NCBI RefSeq assembly: GCF_002239585.1
Contig: NZ_NDFH01000003.1
Coordinates: 1,116,001-1,180,000, forward strand
DNA from: Psychromonas sp. CD1
Lineage (GTDB): Bacteria > Pseudomonadota > Gammaproteobacteria > Enterobacterales > Psychromonadaceae
DNA length: 64,000 nucleotides
Reading direction: 5' to 3'
The position numbers and the translations under genes were made by a program. Positions 19,338 to 29,217 of this stretch are shown here, one piece after another (position 1 is the stretch's first letter; each line of letters begins with the position of its first letter). Under the pieces are notes generated by a model, which was not told where the DNA came from, made no database searches, and saw only the letters and a list, made by a program, of their open reading frames with translations.

Positions 19338-20156
19338 TTAGCCTTTTTTAGATTGATGCTTATTTTTACCTGCTTTTTTATAGACATAACAGATCAAAAT
19401 AACACCTGAAATTAGCATAGGAATAGATAACATTTGCCCCATCGTTAATCCAAAACTTAAAAATCCCAGTTGCGCATCAGGCTCTCTGGCAAATTCCACA
19501 ATGATCCTAAATGAACCATAACAGGCTAAGAATAATCCAGTTACCGCTCCAACAGGGCGAGGGCGACGAATAAAAAGAGTTAAAATAATAAACAGTAGAA
19601 CACCTTCTAAAGCAAACTCATATAACTGAGAGGCATGTCGAGGCAGTGGCCCTGCATTCGGGAATATCACCCCTAAAGGAAAGTCTGTAACACGCCCCCA
19701 TAATTCGGCATTAATAAAATTGCCAATGCGCCCCGCACCTAGTCCAACCGGTAACAAAGGCATAATAAAATCACCTACAGACAGAATAGAGCGTTTGTTT
19801 TTAAATGCATAATAAATAACCGCACAAAAAACCCCTAACAAGCCACCGTGAAAAGACATACCACCTTGCCAGATTTTAAAAATATAGACAGGATCTTCAA
19901 TAAATCTAGGAAATTGATAAAACAACACATAACCTATCCGCCCCCCAAAAATCACCCCCATAAAACCATAAAAAAGCAAATCACTTGCTTGTTCCTCATT
20001 CCATAATCCATGCGATCTTTGACATTGTTTATTAGCCATCCAAAAAGCGAATAGAAAACCAACTAAATACATTAATCCATACCAACGAATATCAAGAGGA
20101 CCAATACTGATAGCGATGGGATCTATCGTAGGTAATACAAAAGTAGAAGCAGACAT
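19338..20156 (-). CDS. lgt: Prolipoprotein diacylglyceryl transferase
   Basis: Inner-membrane enzyme that transfers diacylglycerol to the lipobox Cys of prolipoproteins, the first step of lipoprotein maturation. It is 272 aa with about seven hydrophobic segments. The Lgt signature is visible: [20 protein letters not shown] near residue 140-160, plus [10 protein letters not shown] at 25 and [11 protein letters not shown] near 95-105 with the conserved His. The cytoplasmic tail is basic. First gene of lgt-thyA. Confidence 0.97.
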   Translation of the reverse strand: MSASTFVLPTIDPIAISIGPLDIRWYGLMYLVGFLFAFWMANKQCQRSHGLWNEEQASDLLFYGFMGVIFGGRIGYVLFYQFPRFIEDPVYIFKIWQGGMSFHGGLLGVFCAVIYYAFKNKRSILSVGDFIMPLLPVGLGAGRIGNFINAELWGRVTDFPLGVIFPNAGPLPRHASQLYEFALEGVLLFIILTLFIRRPRPVGAVTGLFLACYGSFRIIVEFAREPDAQLGFLSFGLTMGQMLSIPMLISGVILICYVYKKAGKNKHQSKKG

Positions 20157-20321
20157 TTATTAATTCATCCGATAATGTAAATAAAACGATATAGTAACTG
20201 AATCACGCCAAAAGAGTCGAAAACGAGTCACCTATGGATAAGTGAATATACCAATGATGGTTTAATAAAATACATAAATAAATGGAATTATTAATATTGT
20301 ATTACAAAAGGAAGATAAAAT

Positions 20322-21554
20322 ATGAGCGCACCACCAAAATCCTTATTACGACGTTTAAAAACTAGTTTAGTGCTACAAATTATTATTGGTATTATCGCCG
20401 GCATTTTAGTTGCCACCTTTTCTCCAGCAAGCGCCCAATCTATTTCTTTTCTCGGTGAGTTATTTATTAAGGCATTGAAAGCCGTTGCCCCTATTTTAGT
20501 TTTTGTCTTAGTTACCTCTTCCATTGCCAATCAAAAAAGAGGGACAAGCACCCATTTAAAACCGGTGATCCATCTTTACCTTATCGGTACATTACTGGCT
20601 GCGACGACCGCAGTTATAATCAGCGTCCTCTTTCCAACAACTCTCATATTACATGCTACCGATATTCAAGCAACGCCACCTGAAGGAATTATTGAAGTTT
20701 TAAATACACTTTTATTTAAGCTAGTTGATAACCCTATACATGCTTTAAGTAGCGGTAATTTTATTGGTATTTTAGCTTGGGCTGCAGGTTTAGGTTTGGC
20801 TTTACAGCATGCATCACAAACGACTAAAACCATGATCGGTGATATTTCTAACAGTGTGACTAAGATTGTACATCTGGTGATCCGTTTTGCACCTTTAGGT
20901 CTCTTTGGCTTAGTCGCAAGTACCTTTGCTAAAACCGGTTTTTCTTCTCTAATAGGTTACTCGCATTTATTATTAGTATTAATTGGGTGCATGTTTTTTA
21001 TTGCCTTGATAGTTAATCCCGCGATGGTCTATTTTAAAATCCGTAGAAATCCTTATCCATTGGTTTTTCAATGCTTACGCGAGTCTGGCGTCACCGCATT
21101 TTTCACACGTAGCTCAGCGGCTAACATACCGATCAATATGGAATTATGTCGTAAATTACAATTACATGAAGACACATATTCTGTCTCTATTCCATTAGGA
21201 GCGACCATCAATATGGCCGGTGCGTCCATCACTATTACTGTTTTAACTCTTGCGGCCGTACAAACTCTAGGCATTGAATTTGATATTGCAACAGCTATTT
21301 TATTAAGTATTGTCGCTTCAGTTTCTGCCTGTGGTGCATCTGGCGTTGCAGGAGGTTCATTACTATTAATTCCTTTAGCTTGTAGCTTATTCGGGGTGCC
21401 CAACGACATCGCGATGCAAGTCGTTGCGATTGGCTTTATTATCGGGGTGGTACAAGATTCTGCCGAAACGGCATTAAATAGTTCAACTGATGTGCTCTTT
21501 ACCGCAGCGGCTTGTATCAGTCAAAGTGCTGCGACACAAAAAAAGAATACTTAA
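20322..21554 (+). CDS. sstT: Sodium-coupled serine/threonine symporter SstT
   Basis: Na+/dicarboxylate-type symporter family (DAACS) membrane protein importing Ser/Thr. It is 410 aa (414 in E. coli). It is highly hydrophobic, with re-entrant-loop motifs [17 protein letters not shown] near 255 and the substrate-site stretch [20 protein letters not shown] near 285-310. The SD AAGGAAGATAAA is just before the ATG at 20322. Monocistronic, with a strong terminator directly downstream. Confidence 0.93.
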   Translation: MSAPPKSLLRRLKTSLVLQIIIGIIAGILVATFSPASAQSISFLGELFIKALKAVAPILVFVLVTSSIANQKRGTSTHLKPVIHLYLIGTLLAATTAVIISVLFPTTLILHATDIQATPPEGIIEVLNTLLFKLVDNPIHALSSGNFIGILAWAAGLGLALQHASQTTKTMIGDISNSVTKIVHLVIRFAPLGLFGLVASTFAKTGFSSLIGYSHLLLVLIGCMFFIALIVNPAMVYFKIRRNPYPLVFQCLRESGVTAFFTRSSAANIPINMELCRKLQLHEDTYSVSIPLGATINMAGASITITVLTLAAVQTLGIEFDIATAILLSIVASVSACGASGVAGGSLLLIPLACSLFGVPNDIAMQVVAIGFIIGVVQDSAETALNSSTDVLFTAAACISQSAATQKKNT

Positions 21555-21571
21555 CAAAATACTTACAAAAC

Positions 21572-21603
21572 AAAAAAGTCACTCGCTTACGAGTGACTTT
21601 TTT
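21572..21603 (+). terminator. Rho-independent terminator of sstT
   Basis: AAAAGTCACTCG / CGAGTGACTTTT, a stem of about 12 bp with a CTTA loop and a T6 run, 18 nt after the sstT stop codon. The A run on the other side lets it also stop rppH transcription coming from the right. Confidence 0.9.
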
Positions 21604-21690
21604 ACAATGACTAACCCTTTACATAAATAAAAATAATAAGATGAATAATAAAAATCATTCACTAAAAAAATATTTATCACTAGGGAATCG

Positions 21691-22242
21691 CTAATAAGTA
21701 TTTTTATTATACGTCGAAGAACGTCGATGACGTTTTTCTCTTTTCTTTTCCGAATTACTTTTCATCAGTGAAAATGTAGGGATAGAAAACTCTTTTAATG
21801 CTTTACGGTATACATCACATTTAAACTGCACAACTTGACGTACAGGGTACCAATAAGTAACCCAGCGCCAATCATCAAACTCTGGATGCCCACAGGCATC
21901 AAATGTAATGTTCTTATCATCTTTTATTAATTGTAATAAAAACCAACGCTGTTTTTGACCAATGCAAATAGGCTCTGGAGCATCCCACCGAATTAAACGT
22001 TTAGGAAGTTTATAGCGTAACCAATAACGAGTATTTGCTAAAATTTTTACGTCTTCCGCTTTCAGACCCACTTCTTCATAAAGTTCTCGATACATTGCTT
22101 GCTCTGCTGTTTCACCCGTTTTAATCCCTCCTTGAGGAAATTGCCAAGAGTGTTGCCCATAGCGTTTAGCCCATAAAACCTGCCCCATTTTATTACAAAT
22201 GATAATACCGACATTTGGACGGTAGCCGTCTGTATCAATCAC
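21691..22242 (-). CDS. rppH: RNA pyrophosphohydrolase
   Basis: Nudix hydrolase that removes pyrophosphate from 5' ends of mRNA and so triggers RNase E decay. It is 183 aa (176 in E. coli). The Nudix box is intact, GX5EX7[31 protein letters not shown] near 36-57. The start is GTG 22242 ([15 protein letters not shown]). The C-terminal tail is strongly basic ([11 protein letters not shown]). It is divergent from mutH as in E. coli, across a 762-nt gap. Confidence 0.96.
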   Translation of the reverse strand: MIDTDGYRPNVGIIICNKMGQVLWAKRYGQHSWQFPQGGIKTGETAEQAMYRELYEEVGLKAEDVKILANTRYWLRYKLPKRLIRWDAPEPICIGQKQRWFLLQLIKDDKNITFDACGHPEFDDWRWVTYWYPVRQVVQFKCDVYRKALKEFSIPTFSLMKSNSEKKREKRHRRSSTYNKNTY

Positions 22243-22409
22243 ATTTATACCTTTTTTATTATTAGCATCCTATTTGAATACCTTGTTGATATCTTTTTCT
22301 CTCTAAAAATAAAGAGCTTCAGTCAGAAGATCGTTTTATCTTTAACTATAGCAAATTGCTATCTTAATTACTTCTTCTATGCATAGTTGTCAGCAACTTA
22401 TCACTCATT

Positions 22410-22516
22410 CTAAAAATAAAGAGAACCCTCTATCTAAAGGGTTCTCGATTAAAACAGCTCGTTTTTTATAAGAAAGACGAGTGATAAATAACATTGCATC
22501 AATATTTATCTCTCAC
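22410..22516 (-). ncRNA. Candidate small RNA (~105 nt) between rppH and mutH
   Basis: No ORF is present, but the minus strand shows a complete small-gene layout: a promoter (-35 TTGTTT, 17-nt spacer, -10 TATTAT), a predicted start near 22515, a 5' stem GAG-A-GATAAATA / TATTTATC-A-CTC (A-A mismatch, 12-nt loop), an unpaired U-rich middle, then a rho-independent terminator. The terminator is GAGAACCC / GGGTTCTC (22421-22446) followed by TTTATTTTT. The layout resembles Hfq-binding sRNAs. I do not recognise it as any known family (not Spot 42, CyaR, MicA, RybB or Qrr). Expression is inference. Confidence 0.5.
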
Positions 22517-22521
22517 CTAAA

Positions 22522-22550
22522 ATAATAAATATAAACTAATGAATAAACAA
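22522..22550 (-). promoter_or_regulatory. Promoter of the candidate sRNA
   Basis: On the minus strand, TTGTTT (22550-22545) and TATTAT (22527-22522) are separated by exactly 17 nt. Two DnaA-box-like sequences lie 19-39 nt upstream of the -35 element. Confidence 0.5.
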
Positions 22551-22568
22551 GAATTAATCCACGAAAAC

Positions 22569-22760
22569 TGTGCATAACTTTGTGTATAATTAAATAGACA
22601 ATTAATCCACAGTATTTAATACTACACAAAATATCGACTTACAAGTTAAATAAAATTAAATACTTAATATATAACAGTAGCTTATGTGGAATAAATTAAC
22701 AGCAGAAACATTGACTGTGCAAAAAAACAGCATTACTTGTACACATTGCTATGTGCATAA
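22569..22760. promoter_or_regulatory. Group of DnaA-box-like sites
   Basis: TGTGCATAA at 22569-22577, TGTGTATAA at 22581-22589 and TGTGCATAA at 22752-22760 each read TTATNCACA on the minus strand, the relaxed DnaA-box consensus. About 135 nt further right, a perfect 11-bp inverted repeat GAGTTATCCAC / GTGGATAACTC (22892-22902, 22910-22920) contains two more 8-of-9 matches (TTATCCACT, TTATCCACG). The surroundings are very AT-rich. Confidence 0.45.
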
Positions 22761-23004
22761 ATAAGTCGGTTAAAAAAACAACAGTGCCTGTGATTCATCC
22801 TTTTTTTGATGGTAAATTAGACATCAACATCAAAATTCACTAATCTATTCATGATCTTTTAACTTTTGTCAGAGAATTTCTTAGCGTAAAAGAGTTATCC
22901 ACTAATAACGTGGATAACTCTGTGCAACTTCATTGCAAAAGAGATGCATAACCCTAAATATTCGTTACTATAACACTTGATAACTTTTAAAAAGAGAGCT
23001 CTAA

Positions 23005-23679
23005 ATGATAACCCCCCCTCAAACCACAGCGGATTTACTCCACTTATGTGAAAATATCGCAGGCTGTTCGTTATCAGAATTAGCTCAACTTGCCAATATT
23101 CCCATGCCTAACGATCTACGTCACAATAAAGGTTGGGTTGGACAACTTATGGAGTGGCATTTAGGTACAACCGCAGGAAGTAAACCCGAGCAAGATTTTA
23201 AACATTTAGGCATTGAATTAAAAACAATTCCCATTGATTCTCAGGGTAAAGTATTAGAAACGACTTTTGTGTGTAGCGCACCTATCATTAATATCACCGG
23301 TTTAATCTGGGAAAAAAGCAATATTTATCATAAATTAAAATGTGTATTATGGTTACCCGTGCAAGGTGAAAGGTGTATCCCTCTTGCGGATCGTATTGTA
23401 GGTAATGCTTTTTTATGGGTTGCATCCGAACAACAAAATAACGCTCTTAAAAACGATTGGAATGAATTAATGGACAAAATTGCACTCGGTGAAATTGAAA
23501 ATGTCAGCGCTCGAGATGGACAAATCTTGCAATTACGCCCTAAAGCGGCCAATGGGCGCTGCCTTACCGATGCCTATGGCGCCTCTGGCCAGCTTATAAA
23601 AGTGAGACCTCGTGGCTTTTATCTAAAAAAGATTTTTACACAAGCAATCATTGATCAAGAATTTAAAATTCATCGATAA
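23005..23679 (+). CDS. mutH: DNA mismatch repair endonuclease MutH
   Basis: Nicks the unmethylated strand at hemimethylated GATC sites after MutS/MutL activation. It is 224 aa (229 in E. coli). Visible are NKGWVGQLMEWHLGT near 38-55 and the catalytic DxEx(N)K region DFKHLGIELKTIPID near 68-82, the Glu and Lys of ELK. The C-terminus is a typical MutH end (RPRGFYLKKIFT). Presence of mutH implies a Dam-methylating gammaproteobacterium. SD AAAAGAGAG precedes ATG 23005. Confidence 0.96.
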   Translation: MITPPQTTADLLHLCENIAGCSLSELAQLANIPMPNDLRHNKGWVGQLMEWHLGTTAGSKPEQDFKHLGIELKTIPIDSQGKVLETTFVCSAPIINITGLIWEKSNIYHKLKCVLWLPVQGERCIPLADRIVGNAFLWVASEQQNNALKNDWNELMDKIALGEIENVSARDGQILQLRPKAANGRCLTDAYGASGQLIKVRPRGFYLKKIFTQAIIDQEFKIHR

Positions 23680-23691
23680 TAACCTTGCTCT

Positions 23692-23793
23692 TTACTCATT
23701 TAAAACCCCAAATACAATTTCAGCGCCTGCTTTTATAAATATCACTCCCAGAATGAGAGTCATGCAGCGCTTATTAAAAATAAATAAGATCAA
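23692..23793 (-). pseudogene. Possible 3' remnant of a membrane-protein gene
   Basis: On the minus strand between mutH and uvrA there is a short frame of about 33 codons ending LGVIFIKAGAEIVFGVLNE and a stop, with no room for a complete gene. The hydrophobic, small-residue-rich end resembles the last helix of a small transporter (a LysE/RhtB-type exporter would fit). It may be chance; only the hydrophobic pattern supports it. Confidence 0.2.
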
Positions 23794-23821
23794 CTATTTT
23801 ATGATCCTCTTGCTTTAGTTA

Positions 23822-23841
23822 TACTGTTTTAATTTACAGTG
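23822..23841 (+). promoter_or_regulatory. LexA (SOS) box upstream of uvrA
   Basis: TACTGTTTTAATTTACAGTG matches the LexA consensus TACTGT-N8-ACAGTA in all but the final base, with CTGT (23824-23827) and ACAG (23836-23839) eight apart. It ends 19 nt before the uvrA ATG, so it should block the promoter or start region. SOS control of uvrA is established in E. coli. Confidence 0.85.
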
Positions 23842-23859
23842 TTTTATTAGGTGATAAAC

Positions 23860-26685
23860 ATGAAAAATATAGTCATTCGCGGTGCAAAAACGCATAACTT
23901 AAAAAATATACATTTGAGTATTCCTCGCGATAAATTAGTCGTGATAACCGGTGTTTCAGGCTCAGGTAAATCTTCACTCGCATTTGATACCTTATATGCA
24001 GAAGGACAGCGCCGCTACGTTGAGTCATTATCCGCTTATGCTCGCCAGTTTTTATCTTTAATGGAAAAGCCTGATGTTGAACATATCGATGGTTTATCTC
24101 CGGCTATTTCAATTGAACAAAAATCTACGTCTCATAATCCTCGTTCAACGGTCGGGACAATCACTGAAATTTATGATCATTTACGCTTATTATTTGCTCG
24201 AATTGGCGACCCTCGCTGCCCGACTCATCATACAAGTCTCAAAGCACAAACCGTCAGTGAAATGGTTGATGCAATTATAACGCATCCTGGGGGCAGTAAA
24301 ATGATGTTATTATCCCCAATAGTCAAAGATCGTAAAGGTGAACATGTTAAATTATTAGCAAGCTTAGCGGCTCAAGGTTTTTTACGTGTTCGTATTGACG
24401 GGGAAATTTGGGACCTTAGCGATCCTCCCACATTAGCATTACATAAAAAACACACTATTGAGGTCATTATTGATCGCTTCAAAGTTCGTAAGGATATTAA
24501 GCAACGCTTAGCTGAGTCTATTGAAACAACATTAAAATTAAGTGATGGCACGGCTATTCTTGCCTTTATGGACTCAAAAGGTAAAGAAGTACTCTTCTCA
24601 GCTAATTTTTCTTGCCCTCAATGTGGCTATAGCATTAATGAACTTGAACCTCGTATATTTTCTTTTAATAACCCAGCAGGAGCATGTACAACTTGTGATG
24701 GTCTAGGAATTGAACAATATTTTGATCCTAAACTTGCGGTCAGCGATATTAATTTAAGCCTTGCAGATGGCGCAATAACTGGCTGGGGTAAAAAATCAAA
24801 ATATTACTTTCAATTACTTTGCTCTCTTGCTCAGCAAGATGATTTTTCCATAGAAACGCCCTTTCTAAAGCTCTCCGATAAAAATAAAAAACGCATATTG
24901 TATGGCACAAATAATGAAAAAATATCTTTTGAATATTATAATGAGCAGGGTGATAGTGTCATTCGATCACACCCTTTTGAAGGTGTTATCCCAAATCGTA
25001 TTCGTCGTTATAAAGAAACTGATTCAAATACCATTAGAGAATACCTTGAAAAATTTATGGATCGTCAAACATGCTCAAGCTGTCAAGGATCTCGTTTAAA
25101 AATATCTTCACGCAATATCTTTATTGAAAATGTGAATCTTCCCTATATTTGTGCATTGTCTATTGCAGATGCACATGATTTTTTCAAAAAGTTAAAGTTA
25201 CAGGGACAAAAACAAAAAATTGCAGATAAAATATTAAAAGAAATATTAGAACGTCTCTATTTCTTAATAAATGTTGGCCTTAATTACCTAAGTTTAGAGC
25301 GTAGTGCCACAACACTCTCCGGTGGCGAAGCACAAAGAATTCGTTTGGCAAGTCAGATTGGCGCAGGATTAATGGGCGTGATGTACGTTCTAGATGAGCC
25401 CTCCATCGGTTTACACCAACGCGATAATGAACGCTTACTAAAAACATTAACCCACTTACGAGATTTAGGTAATACGGTCATAGTCGTTGAACATGATGAA
25501 GACGCTATCCGTCAAGCAGATCATATTATAGATATTGGCCCAGGAGCTGGAATACATGGCGGTGAAATAGTCGCACAAGGTACCTACAAGCAAATTTTAA
25601 AAGCTAAAAATTCACTAACAGCCGACTACTTAAGTGGTCGTAAACAAATTGCAATCCCAACGCAACGCACCCCTTTAAAAAATGAATGGATAATACTTGA
25701 TGGGGTTAAGGGTAATAATTTAAAAAATATACAGGTTAAAATCCCAGTGGGTGTGTTTACCTGCATTACTGGTGTATCAGGCTCTGGTAAGTCGACGCTT
25801 ATCAACGATACTTTATTTCCCCTCGCTCAAAGTAAACTTAATAAAGCACACCTTGAAAAAGTCGCACCTTATAAAACAATCCGTGGTCTGTCTTATTTAG
25901 ATAAAGTCGTCGATATTAACCAAAGCCCTATTGGTCGAACACCTCGCTCTAATCCTGCGACTTACACCGGTATATTTACACCGATTAGAGAGCTTTTTGC
26001 TGCCACACCCGAATCACGAGCACGCGGCTATAAACCTGGCCGTTTTAGCTTTAATGTTAAAGGTGGCCGTTGTGAAGCATGCCAAGGTGATGGTGTCATT
26101 AAGGTTGAAATGCATTTCTTACCTGACATTTATGTTCCTTGTGATACCTGTCATGGCGCACGCTACAATCGAGAAACATTATCAGTACACTATAAAGGTA
26201 AAAATATTCAACAGATATTAAATATGACTGTCGACGATGCTTTTCATTTTTTTAATATGATCCCAATGATTGCACGTAAATTAAAAACATTAATCGATGT
26301 AGGACTCTCGTATATTAATCTAGGTCAAGCGGCAACAACCCTTTCAGGTGGTGAAGCGCAACGCGTAAAATTAGCAAAAGAACTATCCAAACGAGATACA
26401 GGGAAAACTTTGTACATTCTTGATGAACCAACTACGGGTCTACATTTCCATGATATCGCTCAACTTTTAAAAATTATCCATACCTTACGCGATAACGGTA
26501 ATACCATTATTATTATTGAACATAATTTAGATGTTATCAAAACGGCAGACTGGATCATTGATTTAGGCCCTGAGGGCGGAGATGCGGGGGGCGAAGTGAT
26601 CGCTGCGGGCAGACCAGAGGATATTATCAACGTTAGAGAAAGTTACACGGGCCATTTTTTGAAAAAAAAATTGAACGCTCAATAA
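23860..26685 (+). CDS. uvrA: Excinuclease ABC subunit A
   Basis: DNA-damage sensor of nucleotide excision repair, an ABC-type ATPase dimer. It is 941 aa from ATG 23860 (AGGTG eight bases upstream; a GTG three codons earlier is unlikely), against 940 in E. coli. Two Walker A motifs are present, [12 protein letters not shown] near 30 and [12 protein letters not shown] near 640. There are two signature motifs, [13 protein letters not shown] near 488 and [13 protein letters not shown] near 830, and Walker [10 protein letters not shown] and LDEPTTGLH. The zinc modules [17 protein letters not shown] and [17 protein letters not shown] are also visible. An SOS box lies directly upstream. Confidence 0.98.
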   Translation: MKNIVIRGAKTHNLKNIHLSIPRDKLVVITGVSGSGKSSLAFDTLYAEGQRRYVESLSAYARQFLSLMEKPDVEHIDGLSPAISIEQKSTSHNPRSTVGTITEIYDHLRLLFARIGDPRCPTHHTSLKAQTVSEMVDAIITHPGGSKMMLLSPIVKDRKGEHVKLLASLAAQGFLRVRIDGEIWDLSDPPTLALHKKHTIEVIIDRFKVRKDIKQRLAESIETTLKLSDGTAILAFMDSKGKEVLFSANFSCPQCGYSINELEPRIFSFNNPAGACTTCDGLGIEQYFDPKLAVSDINLSLADGAITGWGKKSKYYFQLLCSLAQQDDFSIETPFLKLSDKNKKRILYGTNNEKISFEYYNEQGDSVIRSHPFEGVIPNRIRRYKETDSNTIREYLEKFMDRQTCSSCQGSRLKISSRNIFIENVNLPYICALSIADAHDFFKKLKLQGQKQKIADKILKEILERLYFLINVGLNYLSLERSATTLSGGEAQRIRLASQIGAGLMGVMYVLDEPSIGLHQRDNERLLKTLTHLRDLGNTVIVVEHDEDAIRQADHIIDIGPGAGIHGGEIVAQGTYKQILKAKNSLTADYLSGRKQIAIPTQRTPLKNEWIILDGVKGNNLKNIQVKIPVGVFTCITGVSGSGKSTLINDTLFPLAQSKLNKAHLEKVAPYKTIRGLSYLDKVVDINQSPIGRTPRSNPATYTGIFTPIRELFAATPESRARGYKPGRFSFNVKGGRCEACQGDGVIKVEMHFLPDIYVPCDTCHGARYNRETLSVHYKGKNIQQILNMTVDDAFHFFNMIPMIARKLKTLIDVGLSYINLGQAATTLSGGEAQRVKLAKELSKRDTGKTLYILDEPTTGLHFHDIAQLLKIIHTLRDNGNTIIIIEHNLDVIKTADWIIDLGPEGGDAGGEVIAAGRPEDIINVRESYTGHFLKKKLNAQ

Positions 26686-26789
26686 TGCTTAAATTCGCCC
26701 TCATGAATATATTCATTGACACAATTTGACACACCCTTTCGTATAAAAAAGCGTATTATTACGTAATGACCCTACCGAGAAAATTATGC

Positions 26790-27518
26790 ATGAATAACAT
26801 ACATCTACTAATTGTCGATGATCATCGCGAGATCCGTGAATTATTACAACGTTTTTTAAAACAGCACCAATATCGTGTTTCGCTTGCGATTAATGGTAAA
26901 GAAATGAAAAAAACACTTAAAACAGCCAATATTGATTTAATTATTTTAGACTTGATGCTGCCTGGTGAAGATGGCTTAACTCTATGCCGTAATTTACGGG
27001 CTCAATCGAATATACCGGTGATAATGCTCAGTGCAATGGGTGAAGAAATGGATAAAATCATTGGCTTAGAAATGGGCGCCGATGATTATATAAGTAAACC
27101 TTTTAATCCACATGAATTATTAGCACGTATTAAAGCGGTATTACGTCGGGTTAATCAAGTGGGAGAACGAAGCACTGCTGCACAAATCCTTGTTTTTGAT
27201 CGTTGGACCATTGATATCACCCGTCGAGAAATAATCAATGAAGATGGTATTAATATTATTCTAAGCAGTGCAGAGTTTGATCTTTTAAAAGTGTTTATCG
27301 CTCACCCACAACAAGTTCTCAGTCGAGATCAATTACTCGATTTAGCCAAAGGCCGTGATGGTGATGTTTACGATCGTGCGATTGACACGCTAGTGAGTCG
27401 TTTACGTAAGAAATTAGAGAAAGATCCAAAGCAACCAAGTTTAATTAAAACAATTTGGGGTGGAGGTTATCAATTAACTTGTGAGGTTAAAAATGTTAAA
27501 ACTGCGCTCCTTAAATAG
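26790..27518 (+). CDS. OmpR-family response regulator
   Basis: Two-component DNA-binding regulator of 242 aa. The receiver domain (1-120) has the acidic pair VDDH at 10-11, phospho-acceptor Asp54 in LIILDLMLPGEDGL and Lys of YISKPFNP near 105. The winged-helix OmpR/PhoB domain (about 135-235) ends in TIWGGGYQL. The start at ATG 26790 (MNNIHLLIVDD) is preferred over 26766, which has no ribosome site. It resembles OmpR (LMLPGEDGL) but has different flanks and partner than ompR-envZ, so I give no symbol. It overlaps the kinase gene by 26 nt; the target genes are unknown. Confidence 0.93.
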   Translation: MNNIHLLIVDDHREIRELLQRFLKQHQYRVSLAINGKEMKKTLKTANIDLIILDLMLPGEDGLTLCRNLRAQSNIPVIMLSAMGEEMDKIIGLEMGADDYISKPFNPHELLARIKAVLRRVNQVGERSTAAQILVFDRWTIDITRREIINEDGINIILSSAEFDLLKVFIAHPQQVLSRDQLLDLAKGRDGDVYDRAIDTLVSRLRKKLEKDPKQPSLIKTIWGGGYQLTCEVKNVKTALLK

Positions 27519-28866
27519 TTTAATAGTGCAGATAACAATTGTAATGTTACTCGGTTTAAGTGCGCTCATGTTTCTTTCTTTACAACTCTATTCCTCCGAT
27601 CGTCAGCAAGCTGTACGCTCTGTTTCAACAGAGAGCACGCTACAACGAATAGGTGCTTTAATTGAAATTTTATATAAAACACCGGATGCCTTGCATCAAG
27701 AGATAGTCCTCGTCAGCCAAGGACTACAATTTAAAATTAGCCTTGATACCTCACCACTAATATTTAACAATCAACGTCCTGATCTTAGCGAACAGTTACA
27801 ATATATGCTACGTGATCAACAGATTAATGATATCCGTATTGTTTCTTACTACAAGAAAAAAGGCTGTTCACATCAACGACATAATAGAAATAGCGGAAGA
27901 CGTAATCGTCAATTAAGCGGTTCTATTTTATTATCGCCTTCACTTTGGTTAAACTTTGACTCTTCAATTAACGCACAAGTTGAAAAGATTTCATTAAAAA
28001 CCATTTTTATACTTATTGCACTGACTTTAATCATATTACTGAGTATGGCATGGCTGGTTAAACGCGCTTTAAAACCTATCGCTAAGCTTGCTATCGCGGC
28101 AGAAAGAATAGGATCAGAACGAGATTTCTGTGCGCTTGCTGAACAAGGCCCTTCTGAAATTTTACCTACGATCCGTGCTTTTAATAATATGCAGCAACAT
28201 TTATCCACTTTTATTGAAGATCGTGGAAAAATGTTAGCGGCGATTTCTCATGATTTACGTACCCCAATTACCAGTTTACGTTTACGTTTAGAATTTATTG
28301 AACCTAGTCCGGATCAACACCAAATGCTAAATACTTTAAAACAAATGGAAGATATGATCCAAGCAACACTGCGCTTTGCACGCGATGATGCCCAAAAAGA
28401 GAAAAAACAACGTTGTGATATTAATACGCTACTCTCAACGATTTGTCAGGAACGACAAGAACAAGGGATCTCAATAAAACTACAATGCCCTGATAATTTA
28501 ATTTTTAGAGTATGGCCTCTCGCGATACGTCGTGTGATTGAAAATTTAATCAATAATAGTTTAAGTTATGCAAAAGATGAAAATGGTATTGTTAATATTT
28601 CAATTTATTGCATTTTAAAAGATGAAAAATTACAGATAAAAGTCTGCGATCAAGGTAAAGGTATTGCTGAAAAAGATTTTGAAGAAGTTTTTAAACCCTT
28701 TGTTCGTTTAGATAAAGCACGTGACGTCAGTGATGCTAGTGTAGGCCTTGGTCTCGCTATCAGCCGCAGTATTGTGCAAGCACATGCCGGAACATTGTGT
28801 TTAAGCAACAACCCTAAAGGGGGCTTATGCGCCACAATCTGCTTGCCAATACTCGATAAAAATTAA
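27493..28866 (+). CDS. EnvZ-like sensor histidine kinase
   Basis: Membrane sensor kinase paired with the upstream regulator, 457 aa from ATG 27493 (SD TGAGGT). It has a transmembrane segment at about 9-31, a periplasmic sensor of about 130 aa containing a basic patch (HQRHNRNSGRRNRQ), a second transmembrane segment near 165-188 and a HAMP linker. These are followed by the HisKA box AAISHDLRTPITSLRL near 250 and the HATPase domain with N box RRVIENLINNSLSYA, G1 DQGKGIAEKDFEE and G2 GLGLAISRSIV. The signal is unknown. It converges on the S4-protein gene with a 4-nt overlap of stop codons. Confidence 0.92.
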   Translation: MLKLRSLNSLIVQITIVMLLGLSALMFLSLQLYSSDRQQAVRSVSTESTLQRIGALIEILYKTPDALHQEIVLVSQGLQFKISLDTSPLIFNNQRPDLSEQLQYMLRDQQINDIRIVSYYKKKGCSHQRHNRNSGRRNRQLSGSILLSPSLWLNFDSSINAQVEKISLKTIFILIALTLIILLSMAWLVKRALKPIAKLAIAAERIGSERDFCALAEQGPSEILPTIRAFNNMQQHLSTFIEDRGKMLAAISHDLRTPITSLRLRLEFIEPSPDQHQMLNTLKQMEDMIQATLRFARDDAQKEKKQRCDINTLLSTICQERQEQGISIKLQCPDNLIFRVWPLAIRRVIENLINNSLSYAKDENGIVNISIYCILKDEKLQIKVCDQGKGIAEKDFEEVFKPFVRLDKARDVSDASVGLGLAISRSIVQAHAGTLCLSNNPKGGLCATICLPILDKN

Positions 28867-29186
28867 AAATGTATAGCACGTCGAGGGGTGTTTATTAACA
28901 ACTCGTTATTTTCCTCCTCTTTAGCCTCGGTTTCATACTCGGCAAGTTCGCCTTGTAATACAACTTTTAAATATTGTTCATTAAAATAAACCATATCACC
29001 CGCGTACACTTTCTTGCGTTTACGCGTTTCCACATCTCCGTTAAGAAATACATAACCATCTGCAATAATTTGTTTTGCTTCACCCCCACCTGAAACTATA
29101 TTACCTAATTTTAATATTTTATAGAGTGCAACTGGCTCTTCACGGATTTCTACCAATGTTGCATAAATATCTTTTCCATCTGACAT
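28863..29186 (-). CDS. S4-domain RNA-binding protein (YbcJ family)
   Basis: 107-aa protein from ATG 29186 (MSDGKDIYATLVEIR). The S4 fold covers about residues 20-80: ALYKILKLGNIVSGGGEAKQ, then DGYVFLNGDVETRKRKKV, the pattern of E. coli YbcJ and of the YaaA/S4 group. The acidic C-terminal extension (EYETEAKEEENNE) is not found in YbcJ. Likely binds rRNA or tRNA; the exact target is not known. It lies 31 nt after thiH on the same strand, so it could be transcribed with the thiamine genes. Confidence 0.8.
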   Translation of the reverse strand: MSDGKDIYATLVEIREEPVALYKILKLGNIVSGGGEAKQIIADGYVFLNGDVETRKRKKVYAGDMVYFNEQYLKVVLQGELAEYETEAKEEENNELLINTPRRAIHF

Positions 29187-29217
29187 ATTACCACTCTCTT
29201 TTTCTTTAATGACGATA

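Noticed and set aside
22892-22920. Chromosomal origin of replication near mutH
   Set aside because: No dnaA, gidA or mioC context and no ordered box array; the DnaA-box-like sites are reported only as a cluster.
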